A model generated the notes under the pieces. The model was not told the DNA's origin, did not search any database, and saw only the letters and a list, made by a program, of their open reading frames with translations. A stretch of 30,848 bases of DNA from a virus: the IMG/VR virus record IMGVR_UViG_3300025543_000131, positions 1 through 30,848 of that record; one strand, 5' to 3'. A program made the translations under genes and the position numbers. Below, in pieces: positions 7,335-15,577 of this stretch. How positions within the stretch are numbered: the stretch's first letter is position 1; every line of letters starts with the position of its first letter.

Positions 7335-8713
7335 TGACAACTATAAGTAAATCAATATCAAGCACAGGTAACAGACAAATATTTACTATTTCTGTTTGGC
7401 TAAAAAGAGCAAACGGAGTTAGTAATGGAAATGGTGGAATATTTGGAGTTGGCACCGCAGGAAGTGATTCAGGTCAATTTTATTGTAGATTTGATGGTTC
7501 TAATAAGTTAAGAATTGGAGGTGGAGCTACAGTTTACAGGGTTAGTGATGCTGTATTTACTGATCAATTTTCTTTTTATCATATTGTTGCTGCTATTGAT
7601 TCTACAGATTCTAATGCTGATAATAGAGTAAGAGCTTGGGTTAATGGAGAACAAATAACAGTATGGGGAACTAATAATACCATGACACAAAATCAAAACA
7701 CCCCTGTAAATGAAAGTGGTAAAACACATTATATAAATACTGATGGAGATGGAGCTTCTTCTAATTTTAAAGGATACTTTTCTCATTTTCATTTAATTGA
7801 TGGCACTGCTTATCCTCCAACATCTTTTGGAGAAAAAGATTCTACGTCAGGAATATGGAAACCAAAAACTAATCCTAGTGTTACTTATGGAACAAATGGT
7901 GTTTTTCTTAAATTTGAGAACAGTGGTAATATGGGATTAGATTCAAGTGGACAAACTAATAATTATACTATCGGAAGTGCTGGAACACTTCCTCAAGTAA
8001 CAGACACTCCTTCTAATAATTTTGCTATATTAAATCCATACGCCAGACGTCAAACTAATAATGCTCCTGACTATGCTCACGGTAATTTATTTTTAGATAA
8101 TCAAGATCAAGATGGTCAAGGTAATAACTGGTGTTCTAGTTTGGGAGGTTTAACAAAAGGAAAATGGTATTGTGAAATAACTCCACATGTAAATTCAGCA
8201 GCAGTTTCTGCAGGTAATGGTCCATTGTTAGGGGTCATAGCTACCCAAATGGATATGAATGCAGCTAATGTTAGCTCCGACAAAGGTACAGGATACAGTT
8301 ATCTTTATGGGGCAAACGGACAAAAATATTTAGGAGATGGTACAGGTTCTCTTACAGGTTCGGCTTATGGTAATTCTTATGCCACTGATGATATTATAGG
8401 AATGTTTTTAGATTTAGATAATGGAACATTAAAGTTTTCTAAAAACGGTACAATACAAAATAGTGGTACAGCAGCTTTTACAAGTTTAAGTACATATAAA
8501 GATTACAGTGGATATATGTTTGGAGGTAGAGTTGGAACTGGTGGACAATATCAACAATGTCAAATTAAAGGAGCTAATTTTGGTAATCCAAGATTAGCTA
8601 TTAGTTCAAGTCAAGCTGATGCAAATGGTCAAGGAAATTTTGAGTATACACCTAATGATGGGTCATATAATTATTATGCTTTATGCACAAAAAATTTACA
8701 GGAGTTTAACTAA
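7334..8713 (+). CDS. Receptor-binding protein B1: LamG-like + SPRY-like
   Basis: 459 residues, start in TAATG with GAGG upstream. Residues about 8-195 form a concanavalin A/LamG-like lectin domain: FTISVWLKRAN, FYHIVAAIDSTDSNADNRVR, AWVNGE, FKGYFSHFHLIDGTAYPPT and SFGEKDSTSGIWKPK. Residues about 265-430 resemble a SPRY domain: GLTKGKWYCEI at about 272, then DDIIGMFLDLDNGTLKFSKNG at about 353-373. The end is GNFEY...YYALCTKNL, conserved in all three B copies. LamG and SPRY folds bind glycans or proteins, so host-surface recognition is the likely job. I recall the LamG-like and DUF7483 parts fused in other phages; here they are separate genes. Confidence 0.8.
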   Translation: MTTISKSISSTGNRQIFTISVWLKRANGVSNGNGGIFGVGTAGSDSGQFYCRFDGSNKLRIGGGATVYRVSDAVFTDQFSFYHIVAAIDSTDSNADNRVRAWVNGEQITVWGTNNTMTQNQNTPVNESGKTHYINTDGDGASSNFKGYFSHFHLIDGTAYPPTSFGEKDSTSGIWKPKTNPSVTYGTNGVFLKFENSGNMGLDSSGQTNNYTIGSAGTLPQVTDTPSNNFAILNPYARRQTNNAPDYAHGNLFLDNQDQDGQGNNWCSSLGGLTKGKWYCEITPHVNSAAVSAGNGPLLGVIATQMDMNAANVSSDKGTGYSYLYGANGQKYLGDGTGSLTGSAYGNSYATDDIIGMFLDLDNGTLKFSKNGTIQNSGTAAFTSLSTYKDYSGYMFGGRVGTGGQYQQCQIKGANFGNPRLAISSSQADANGQGNFEYTPNDGSYNYYALCTKNLQEFN

Positions 8714-9771
8714 TGGCTTATGCAACAATTGCTGACGCTTCAGCAAACTTTCAAGCACTTACTTATGATGGTAATGGAAGTGATGATAGAAATATTACTT
8801 ATACTGGTAATTCTAATATGCAACCAGATTTCTTATGGTTTAAAAGAAGAAATAACACTGCAAATCATCTTCTTTTTGATTCAACTAGAGGTGTAACATC
8901 AAGAATTCATAGTAATAATTCTAATGCAGCAGCAGTAGAAGCAAACTTTTTACAAGCTTTTAATTCAGATGGTTTTCAAGTTGGAACTGATGCTGATATA
9001 AATGCTAGTGGAGGAACATATATTAATTGGGGATGGAAAGCCAATGGTGGCACTACATCATCTAACACAGATGGATCTATAACTTCAACTGTACAAGCTA
9101 ACGTAGCAGCGGGATTTAGTATTGTTAAATGGACAGGTACAGGATCAAATGGCACGGTAGGACACGGTTTAGGTGTAGCACCAGATTTTATACTTTTTAA
9201 AAATTATGCAGCAACTGAAAACTGGACTACTTATCATTCAATTTTTGGTAATATTGGAGGGATGTATTTAAATTTAACGAATGATTTTAATACAGCAGGT
9301 TCTTGGTATCAAGACACTTCTCCTACATCTAGTTCTTTTTATGTAGGAACAAACTCTAAAACAAACGGCGGCACTATGATAGCTTATTGTTTTGCTAATA
9401 TAAAAGGTTATCAGCAAGCAGGAAAATATATAGGAAATGGGACAAGTTCTAGCGGAGCTTTTGTTTACACTGGTTTTAGGCCCGCTTATGTTCTTCTTAA
9501 AAGAAAAGCTAATGGAGGAGGTATCTGGGCTATAAAAGATTATAGACGTCCTGGACATAACCAAGTTACAGGAAGATTAGACGCTAATGATAGTGATGCA
9601 GAAAATGTGGATCACGTAGCTGAGTTTTTTGGTAATGGATTTAGAGTAATGGACGGTGGTAGTGCAATGAATGCTAATGGAGAAACTTATTTTTATTATG
9701 CAGTTGCTGATCAATCTATAGTTTCTACAAATAATTTACCTTCTAATGCAGGAATAATGAAGGCAGAATAA
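8713..9771 (+). CDS. Tail fibre gene C1: DUF7483-type
   Basis: 352 residues, start in TAATG after an AGGAG. Three related modules follow each other: N-terminal (LQ/MQPDFLWFKRR, SDGFQVGTD, GGTYINWGWKANGG), middle (AGFSIVKWTGTG, GHGLGVAPDFILFKN, MIAYCFANIKGY) and C-terminal (GFRPAYVLLKRK, FFGNGFRVMD, GETYFYYAVADQ). The middle and C-terminal modules match my memory of the DUF7483 family found at ends of marine phage fibre proteins. No catalytic residues are evident. The C-terminus (LPSNAGIMKAE) differs from C2 and C3, which both end in GVPTTA plus one residue. Likely a distal, glycan- or surface-contacting part. Confidence 0.75.
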   Translation: MAYATIADASANFQALTYDGNGSDDRNITYTGNSNMQPDFLWFKRRNNTANHLLFDSTRGVTSRIHSNNSNAAAVEANFLQAFNSDGFQVGTDADINASGGTYINWGWKANGGTTSSNTDGSITSTVQANVAAGFSIVKWTGTGSNGTVGHGLGVAPDFILFKNYAATENWTTYHSIFGNIGGMYLNLTNDFNTAGSWYQDTSPTSSSFYVGTNSKTNGGTMIAYCFANIKGYQQAGKYIGNGTSSSGAFVYTGFRPAYVLLKRKANGGGIWAIKDYRRPGHNQVTGRLDANDSDAENVDHVAEFFGNGFRVMDGGSAMNANGETYFYYAVADQSIVSTNNLPSNAGIMKAE

Positions 9772-9772
9772 C

Positions 9773-10972
9773 ATGGTATCAACACTTAAAGTAAACACAA
9801 TCAAGAAACATTCAGCTACTTCAATCACACTTGGAGAGTCAGGTGATTCTATTGTTAATAATGCTTTAGACGTTACGCCTCAAGGCACATCTGCTAACCC
9901 TGTAACGTTTACTGTTACTGTTGCAGCAAAAACTTCGGCTAATGTATACAACGGCGCAGGTAGTTCTAATGCTTATTTTATAAACGGAACAGAGGCTCCA
10001 AGTTTTTTTATTGAAGGTAATGAATCTTCTTCTTACGAATACTATTATAAATTTGATCAATCCGATGCTTCTAATTCAGGACATCCTTTATTGTTTTATT
10101 TAGATGCAGGAAAGACACAAATATTTAGTACCAATGTAACAACAAACGGTACACCTGGTCAAGCAGGCGCTTACACACAAATAAAAGTTGGAGGTTACAC
10201 ACCTAACGTTTTATATTATCAGTGTAGTAGTCACAGCTATATGGGTAACAAACTTATTAATCCAGCGACAAAAACATTAAGTTTATCAGGAGCTGCTATA
10301 ACTTTACCAACAGGAACAGGAACAGCAAATCAATTTATTGGATATTCTTCTTCCTCTGCTGGCGTAACAACAACAGCTTGGGCAACGGTTGTAGGAGAAA
10401 CCAAACCAACCATTACAGGTATTAGTCCTTCCGTTATAGAAAACACACAAACAGCCGTAACAATTACAGGGACTAATTATGTTAACACGCCTTATGTAGA
10501 TGCAATAAATTCTACAGGGGCTATTACATCAGCAGACTCTGTTTCTTTTACAAGTGCAACAACATTAGTAGCAAACTTTACGTTGCCTGTTGATGGCACG
10601 TATTTTATACGAGTAGAAAACCCAGATGGTAATGCGGTCCGTAGTTCATCAGCAATACTTACCGTATCCGATGCTCCTGCATGGCAGACAGCGGCAGGAT
10701 CTTTAGGAACCGTGGATGCTGGAGGAACTATTAGTTTTACTGTTAATGCAACCAATGCTACAGCATACGCCGTGCAATCAGGATCGTTGCCAGGAGGTGG
10801 TAGTTTGAATACGAGCACAGGAGCTATTACAGGAACCGAGTCTGGAGCAACGCAAGATACAACATATAACTTTACTATTAGAGCAACGGATGCACAGGCT
10901 CAAACAGCAGATAGAGCCTTTTCAATCGCCGTTAACGTTGGTATAAGTAACGCTATGAGGTTTGACGCATAA
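9773..10972 (+). CDS. Tail fibre gene A2 with cupredoxin-like insert
   Basis: 399 residues. The N-terminus VSTLKVNTIKKHSATSITLG is the same attachment pattern as A1 and A3. Residues about 60-165 are unique to this copy and look like a cupredoxin (plastocyanin-like) domain: SGHPLLFYLD with H104, then VLYYQCSSHSYMGNKL with C151, H154 and M157, giving the blue-copper order His...Cys-x2-His-x2-Met. The Cys-His-Met spacing is tighter than in plastocyanin (C-x2-H-x4-M), so metal binding is not assured. IPT/TIG follows at about 211-297 and Ig-like at about 300-390. The end, SNAMRFDA, abuts the LamG start of B2. Stop and next start share TAATG. Confidence 0.8.
   Translation: MVSTLKVNTIKKHSATSITLGESGDSIVNNALDVTPQGTSANPVTFTVTVAAKTSANVYNGAGSSNAYFINGTEAPSFFIEGNESSSYEYYYKFDQSDASNSGHPLLFYLDAGKTQIFSTNVTTNGTPGQAGAYTQIKVGGYTPNVLYYQCSSHSYMGNKLINPATKTLSLSGAAITLPTGTGTANQFIGYSSSSAGVTTTAWATVVGETKPTITGISPSVIENTQTAVTITGTNYVNTPYVDAINSTGAITSADSVSFTSATTLVANFTLPVDGTYFIRVENPDGNAVRSSSAILTVSDAPAWQTAAGSLGTVDAGGTISFTVNATNATAYAVQSGSLPGGGSLNTSTGAITGTESGATQDTTYNFTIRATDAQAQTADRAFSIAVNVGISNAMRFDA
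10901..10926 (+). repeat. 26-base exact direct repeat, copy in A2
   Basis: Identical to 7266-7291, 3,635 bases away. It lies at the same place in the Ig-like domain. The A3 copy is diverged at this place. Confidence 0.85.
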
Positions 10973-12354
10973 TGGGCACATATTTAAGCAGAACTCCAAG
11001 CTCAACAGGTTCAAGAACAAAAGCAACTGTTAGCTTTTGGGTTAAAAGAGCAAATCTAAAGGCTAGTGGTAATCATTATATACTAGAGGCATCATCTTCA
11101 ACTTCACCTTTTAACATGACTAGAGTAAGGTTTGCAGATGATTTACTAATTATTGATAATACTTTGAATGGTAGTGCAGCCAGTGGTTTTTATTTTCAAA
11201 GCAATAGAGAATATAGAGACAACTCAGCTTGGTATCATATTTTTTTTAGTGTTGATGTTACCCAAGCTAATTCAACTGATGGTTGGAAATTATATGTTAA
11301 TGGAGTTCAACAAACAAAAGCCTTGACTTATTGGGTACAAAACGCAAATCTTGAATGGTCTCAGTCTGGTGTTCAAATGAATATTGGTAGACGACATGAT
11401 AATAGCACTGAACATCTTGATGGTTATTTAACAGAGTTTTATTACATAGATGGCACAATAAAATCATATACAGATTTTGGAGAAACAGATTCTACAACAG
11501 GTATATGGAAACCAAAAACGTATTCAGGTTCATACGGCACCAATGGATTTAGATTAGAATTTAAAAATGCTGCGGCATTAGGAACAGATACCAGTGGTAA
11601 TAGTAATACATGGACGGTAAATAACGCAGGCACGGGTGCTCAAGTTGTTGACACGCCAAGTAATGTTTTTGCTACTTTAACATCTATGGGCTTTCCTCAA
11701 GGTACTAGAAATGTTTTAACACAAGGTAATTTAGATTTTGACTTTACAGGAGATGGAGCACAAAGTGGTCAAAGATTAGATAATCAATGTATTTCAAATA
11801 TTGGTTTGACTAAAGGTAAATGGTACGCTGAATTTAAAATAACTGAAGATGTGAACGGTGGTTTTGCAGGAATTACAAATTGGTCAAATAAACAAAACAC
11901 TCAAAACATTGAAAGTTTTGCCTACATTTATACAGGTGATGGAGATCTTTATTATAAAGAAAAAACAGGTGCTGGAACAAGTACTTCTTCATATGGCGCA
12001 GGTTTATCATTAAATGATGTTATGATGGTAGCATTAGATATGGATAATAATAATGTTTATTTTGGCAACAATGGGCAATGGGGAAATGGAAGTGGTGCTT
12101 GGAATCAAGCTAACCCTACATCGGCAAAAAATTTTAGTTCAGATTTTATAAATACAGATTCTTACGGTGTTGTTGTTTTTAATGTTGCTGCCGCTGGAGC
12201 TAATGAAACTCCTAGATGGTTAGCAAATTTTGGCAATCCACCTTTTACTATAGCTTCTAGTAATAGTGATGGAGCAGGATATGGTAATTTTGAATATGCA
12301 GTACCGTCAGGGTACTATGCACTTTGCACAGAAAATTTAAACACATACGGATAA
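10972..12354 (+). CDS. Receptor-binding protein B2: LamG-like + SPRY-like
   Basis: 460 residues. LamG-like part about 5-195: TYLSRTPSSTGSRTKATVSF, WVKRAN, SAWYHIFFSVDVTQANSTDG, LYVNGVQ, LDGYLTEFYYIDGT and FGETDSTTGIWKPK. SPRY-like part about 270-430: GLTKGKWYAEFKI near 278 and NDVMMVALDMDNNNVYFGNN near 348-367, followed by GQW. The end is GNFEYAVPSGYYALCTENL, close to B3. The middle of the lectin and the SPRY loops differ strongly from B1 and B3, as expected if each copy recognises a different surface. Separated from C2 by three bases. Confidence 0.8.
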   Translation: MGTYLSRTPSSTGSRTKATVSFWVKRANLKASGNHYILEASSSTSPFNMTRVRFADDLLIIDNTLNGSAASGFYFQSNREYRDNSAWYHIFFSVDVTQANSTDGWKLYVNGVQQTKALTYWVQNANLEWSQSGVQMNIGRRHDNSTEHLDGYLTEFYYIDGTIKSYTDFGETDSTTGIWKPKTYSGSYGTNGFRLEFKNAAALGTDTSGNSNTWTVNNAGTGAQVVDTPSNVFATLTSMGFPQGTRNVLTQGNLDFDFTGDGAQSGQRLDNQCISNIGLTKGKWYAEFKITEDVNGGFAGITNWSNKQNTQNIESFAYIYTGDGDLYYKEKTGAGTSTSSYGAGLSLNDVMMVALDMDNNNVYFGNNGQWGNGSGAWNQANPTSAKNFSSDFINTDSYGVVVFNVAAAGANETPRWLANFGNPPFTIASSNSDGAGYGNFEYAVPSGYYALCTENLNTYG

Positions 12355-12357
12355 GAT

Positions 12358-13419
12358 ATGGCTTATACAACAATAACAGATCCTTCAGTATATTTTCAGA
12401 CAGCACTTTATTCTGGTAATGGTGGAGGTACAAATAATGTAGTTAATGATGGTAATTCTAATCTACAACCAGATTGGGTTTGGGTTAAAGAAAGAAGTAG
12501 TAATTCTTCACATGCTTTAACAAATTCAACTAATGGAGCAGGTTATATATTAAGTAGTAATAATACTAATGACGAAAGTTCAGCGAGTGCTTTTACTAGT
12601 TTTGATTCTGATGGTTTTACAGTAGGAAGTGATGGTAAAACAAATGAAAGTGGTCAAACATATGTAGGCTGGCAATGGAAAGCAAATGGTGGAACTACTG
12701 CTAGTAATACAGATGGTTCAATTACTTCTACAGTGCAAGCTAATACAACGGCTGGATTTAGTATTGTGTCTTATACTGGCGTTAACAGTTCTAATGGGCA
12801 AACATCAACAATAGGTCATGGCCTTAATTCGGCACCTGAACTAATCATTTGCAAACGCAGAAACGGTACTTATGGGTGGTCTGTTGGTAGCACTACTATA
12901 GGTAATTTTACCTCAAGCAATGTTTTTGAGTTAAACGAAACAGGTGCGCCATCAGCAACATACGCTTACGAATGGGGTGCAAATCCAACTAGCACAGTTT
13001 TCACAACTGGCTATTCAAACAGGACAAATATAAGCGGCGGCACATTTATAGCTTATTGTTTTGCACCCATACAAGGCTATAGTAAATTTGGTAGCTACAC
13101 AGGTAATGGTAATGCAGACGGAACATTTATCTATACAGGTTTTAAACCTCGTTTTTTTATGCTCAAAGGCACAGGAAATGTTTCATCGTGGTGTATGTAT
13201 GATACTGCAAGAGATCCTATTAATCAAGCTTCACAAAAAATTTGGGCAAACGAAAATAATGCTGAACAGTCCACTGGAGCTATGGATTTTTTATCTAATG
13301 GTATTAAAATGAGAATTAATGATAATGATTTTAATGGTAGTGGATACCAATATCTCTACATGGCATTTGCAGAAAATCCATTTGTAGCAACGAACGGAGT
13401 GCCAACAACGGCTAACTAA
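12358..13419 (+). CDS. Tail fibre gene C2: DUF7483-type
   Basis: 353 residues with the three-module layout. Module 1 has NDGNSNLQPDWVWVKERS, FDSDGFTVGSD and QTYVGWQWKANGGTT. Module 2 has AGFSIVSYTGVNS, GHGLNSAPELIICKRRNGTY and FIAYCFAPIQGYSKFGSY. Module 3 has YTGNGNADGTFIYTGFKPRF, MDFLSNGIKMRIND and GYQYLYMAFAENPF. It starts with TTITDPSVYF, which is nearly the same in C3 (including about 19 identical bases) but not in C1. A surface-binding distal fibre part is the best guess. Confidence 0.75.
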   Translation: MAYTTITDPSVYFQTALYSGNGGGTNNVVNDGNSNLQPDWVWVKERSSNSSHALTNSTNGAGYILSSNNTNDESSASAFTSFDSDGFTVGSDGKTNESGQTYVGWQWKANGGTTASNTDGSITSTVQANTTAGFSIVSYTGVNSSNGQTSTIGHGLNSAPELIICKRRNGTYGWSVGSTTIGNFTSSNVFELNETGAPSATYAYEWGANPTSTVFTTGYSNRTNISGGTFIAYCFAPIQGYSKFGSYTGNGNADGTFIYTGFKPRFFMLKGTGNVSSWCMYDTARDPINQASQKIWANENNAEQSTGAMDFLSNGIKMRINDNDFNGSGYQYLYMAFAENPFVATNGVPTTAN

Positions 13420-13420
13420 T

Positions 13421-14203
13421 ATGTCAGAGATAAAAGTAAATACCCTTAAAAAATATGATGGTTCTACCATCACGATTGGTGAAGGTGGTGACACGGTTAC
13501 AATAACACCAGGTATTACTGCTACAACATTAACATCAGGCACTATTCCTAATGCACGGTACGGTACACCAACTTTTGATGCGTCTAATTTAACAAACTTA
13601 CCAGCAGAAACAAAACCAACAATTGGTAGTATTAGTCCTACTGTTATTACCAATGACTCAACGGCTGTCACTATTACAGGCACAAACTATGTATCTATTC
13701 CAACTGTTGACGCAATCTCTACAACAGGAGCAATCGTAGCAGCGAGCGCAGTAAGTTTTACAAGTGCTACTGTTATTGTTGCAACACTGACGTTACCGAC
13801 AGATGGCACATACTTTTTACGAATAGAAAATAATGATGGTAATGCTGTTCGGTCAAATACAGCTTTACTTACCGTATCAGATAATCCTGTTTGGACAACA
13901 AACTCTGGTTCTCTTGGAACTATTGCAGGAAACTTTTCAGGTACCGTAGCTACGGTAGCAGCGTCTGGTGAGTCAGTAACCTTTTCAGAAACAACAAGTG
14001 TATTAACAAACGCAAGTCAAGCAAATTGTTCGCTAAACGCAAGCACGGGTGTTATAACTACAAGTGATTTTGGTGGATCGTCTACGAGCGCAACAACGTA
14101 TAACTTTACTCTTCGTGCAACAGATTCACAAGGGCAAACAGCGGACCGTGCTTTTTCACTAACATCAAGTTTTGCAATAACTACTTCAGGAAGGTTTGAT
14201 TAA
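13421..14203 (+). CDS. Tail fibre gene A3: attachment motif + IPT/TIG + Ig-like
   Basis: 260 residues. Attachment motif MSEIKVNTLKKYDGSTITIG at the N-terminus, followed by GEGGDTVTI. A short linker with ATTLTSGTIPNARYGTPTFD and ASNLTNLPAE is typical of phage fibres. IPT/TIG covers about 66-150 (KPTIGSISPTVITNDSTAVT, DGTYFLRIENNDGNAVRSNT). The Ig-like domain, about 153-255, keeps TYNFTLRATDSQGQTADRAF but has lost the LPGG turn of A1/A2 and instead reads SQANCSLNASTGVIT. It ends in TTSGRFD, the proposed first LamG strand of the next gene. Stop and next start share TAATG. Confidence 0.8.
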   Translation: MSEIKVNTLKKYDGSTITIGEGGDTVTITPGITATTLTSGTIPNARYGTPTFDASNLTNLPAETKPTIGSISPTVITNDSTAVTITGTNYVSIPTVDAISTTGAIVAASAVSFTSATVIVATLTLPTDGTYFLRIENNDGNAVRSNTALLTVSDNPVWTTNSGSLGTIAGNFSGTVATVAASGESVTFSETTSVLTNASQANCSLNASTGVITTSDFGGSSTSATTYNFTLRATDSQGQTADRAFSLTSSFAITTSGRFD

Positions 14204-15576
14204 TGGCGACTCAATTATCTAGAACAGCATCAAGCACAACAGATGCACAAAGAAAAACTTGGACTCTTAGTTTTTGGTTAAAACCATCAAACATGAGCGG
14301 GTCTAGTGCACAAGAATATCATTATGTGTATCAAGCAAGTGGAGGTTCTAATGGATACTTTAGAATGGATAGTGATCAAAAGTTAAGATGGAGAGATTAC
14401 ACAAATGGTGGTTCTCCTGATTATTTAAAAATAACAAATAGCGTATTTAGAGATCCTTCTGCTTGGTATCATATAGTTTTAAGATGTGACACCACACAAG
14501 CAACAGCCGCAGATAGAATAAGATTATATGTTAATGGCGAATTACAAGAATGGCAAAATGCAAACTATCCAGCACAAAATCATGTTACTTTTATAAACTC
14601 TACATTTCCATATCAAATAGGTCAGTCTGGTTCTAACGGACTTGATTCAACTTATCTCGCACAATATATTATGTGTGCAGGGCAATCATATGCACCAACT
14701 GTTTTTGGTTCAACAAATGCTAATGGTATTTGGGTGCCTAACACAAGTCCTTCAGTTACATATGGAACCAATGGTTTTAAATTAGATTTTGCAGGAACAG
14801 GAACTGCTGCTGATGCGAGTGGTTTTGGTGCAGATAGTTCTGGTAATGGTAATCACTTTACTTCAGGAGGATTAGGCACAAATCCTAGTACAACAGATAC
14901 TTGTCAAAATAATTTCTGTACCTTAAATCCTATATACGTTGATGAAGGAAATAATATTTCAGGTTCTGATTTTTCAAAAGGCAACTTGGAGTATACAACA
15001 TCCTCTGATGGTTGGAGGTTTGGTAGAGGTACTTTTTCTTTTTCCGCTGGTAAATGGTACATAGAAGGTAAGGCAACAAAAACAGGAAATGGAGAAGTTT
15101 CTAATCTTGCTTTAGTTTCAGTTAATGATACAGGGGATGTAAATGGTTCCTCAGAGGGTATTAGAATTAATTTGGGTGGCAGTAATACACTTTTACAAAA
15201 ATTAGATACTGGCACAGCAACTACAGTTTTTAGCAATTTTAACAGTGGTAACATTGCGCAATTAGCCGTTGATTTAGATAGTGGTAAAGTATGGGTTGGC
15301 AACAATGGCACTTGGTATAATAATAACAATGCTTCAACAACACTTAATGCGAGTTATCCTGATTTTACAATAGACACAACAAAAACTTGGGTTCCTTGTA
15401 TAGCAGCTAGCAGAAATGGTTCTGACAATACTACATGGCAAATAAATTTTGGTAACCCTACTTATACTATAGCATCAGGAAATGCAGATGCTAATGGATA
15501 CGGAAATTTCGAATACGCTGTACCATCAGGGTTTTATGCGTTATGTACTAAGAACCTAGGAGCATACGGAGGTTAA
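14203..15576 (+). CDS. Receptor-binding protein B3: LamG-like + SPRY-like
   Basis: 457 residues with AGGAAGG upstream. LamG-like part about 5-200: QRKTWTLSFWLKPSN, SAWYHIVLRCDTTQATAADR, IRLYVNGELQEW, and PSVTYGTNGFKLDFAG. SPRY-like part about 275-430: FSAGKWYIEGKA near 280 and IAQLAVDLDSGKVWVGNNGT near 351-370. The end is GNFEYAVPSGFYALCTKNL. The segment usually reading IDGT in the lectin is CAGQSYAPTVFG here, a local divergence. Likely a sugar- or protein-binding adhesin. Confidence 0.8.
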   Translation: MATQLSRTASSTTDAQRKTWTLSFWLKPSNMSGSSAQEYHYVYQASGGSNGYFRMDSDQKLRWRDYTNGGSPDYLKITNSVFRDPSAWYHIVLRCDTTQATAADRIRLYVNGELQEWQNANYPAQNHVTFINSTFPYQIGQSGSNGLDSTYLAQYIMCAGQSYAPTVFGSTNANGIWVPNTSPSVTYGTNGFKLDFAGTGTAADASGFGADSSGNGNHFTSGGLGTNPSTTDTCQNNFCTLNPIYVDEGNNISGSDFSKGNLEYTTSSDGWRFGRGTFSFSAGKWYIEGKATKTGNGEVSNLALVSVNDTGDVNGSSEGIRINLGGSNTLLQKLDTGTATTVFSNFNSGNIAQLAVDLDSGKVWVGNNGTWYNNNNASTTLNASYPDFTIDTTKTWVPCIAASRNGSDNTTWQINFGNPTYTIASGNADANGYGNFEYAVPSGFYALCTKNLGAYGG

Positions 15577-15577
15577 C

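Larger units (their letters stand above)
6522..9771 (+). repeat. Fibre cassette copy 1 (genes A1-B1-C1)
   Basis: First of three tandem copies of a three-gene unit: A (attachment motif, IPT/TIG, Ig-like), B (LamG-like, SPRY-like) and C (DUF7483-type). The copies are homologous at protein level and diverged at DNA level apart from short matches. Copy lengths are about 3.25, 3.65 and 3.2 kb. Copy 2 is longer because its A gene carries an inserted cupredoxin-like domain. Confidence 0.85.
9773..13419 (+). repeat. Fibre cassette copy 2 (genes A2-B2-C2)
   Basis: Second tandem copy of the A-B-C unit. A2 is 399 residues against 270 and 260 in the other copies, because of an insert of about 130 residues between the attachment motif and the IPT domain. 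B2 and C2 resemble B3 and C3 more than B1 and C1 at the B/C junction. Confidence 0.85.

Noticed and set aside
13061-13312. Plus-strand frame of 83 residues inside C2
   Set aside because: Out-of-frame shadow of a DUF7483-type gene.
7320-14210. Programmed -1 frameshift joining A and B
   Set aside because: The TAATG junctions lack a convincing slippery heptamer; termination-reinitiation explains them better.
14904-15329. Minus-strand frame of 141 residues
   Set aside because: Lies fully inside the SPRY part of B3, which has clear domain landmarks; the antisense frame has no recognisable features.
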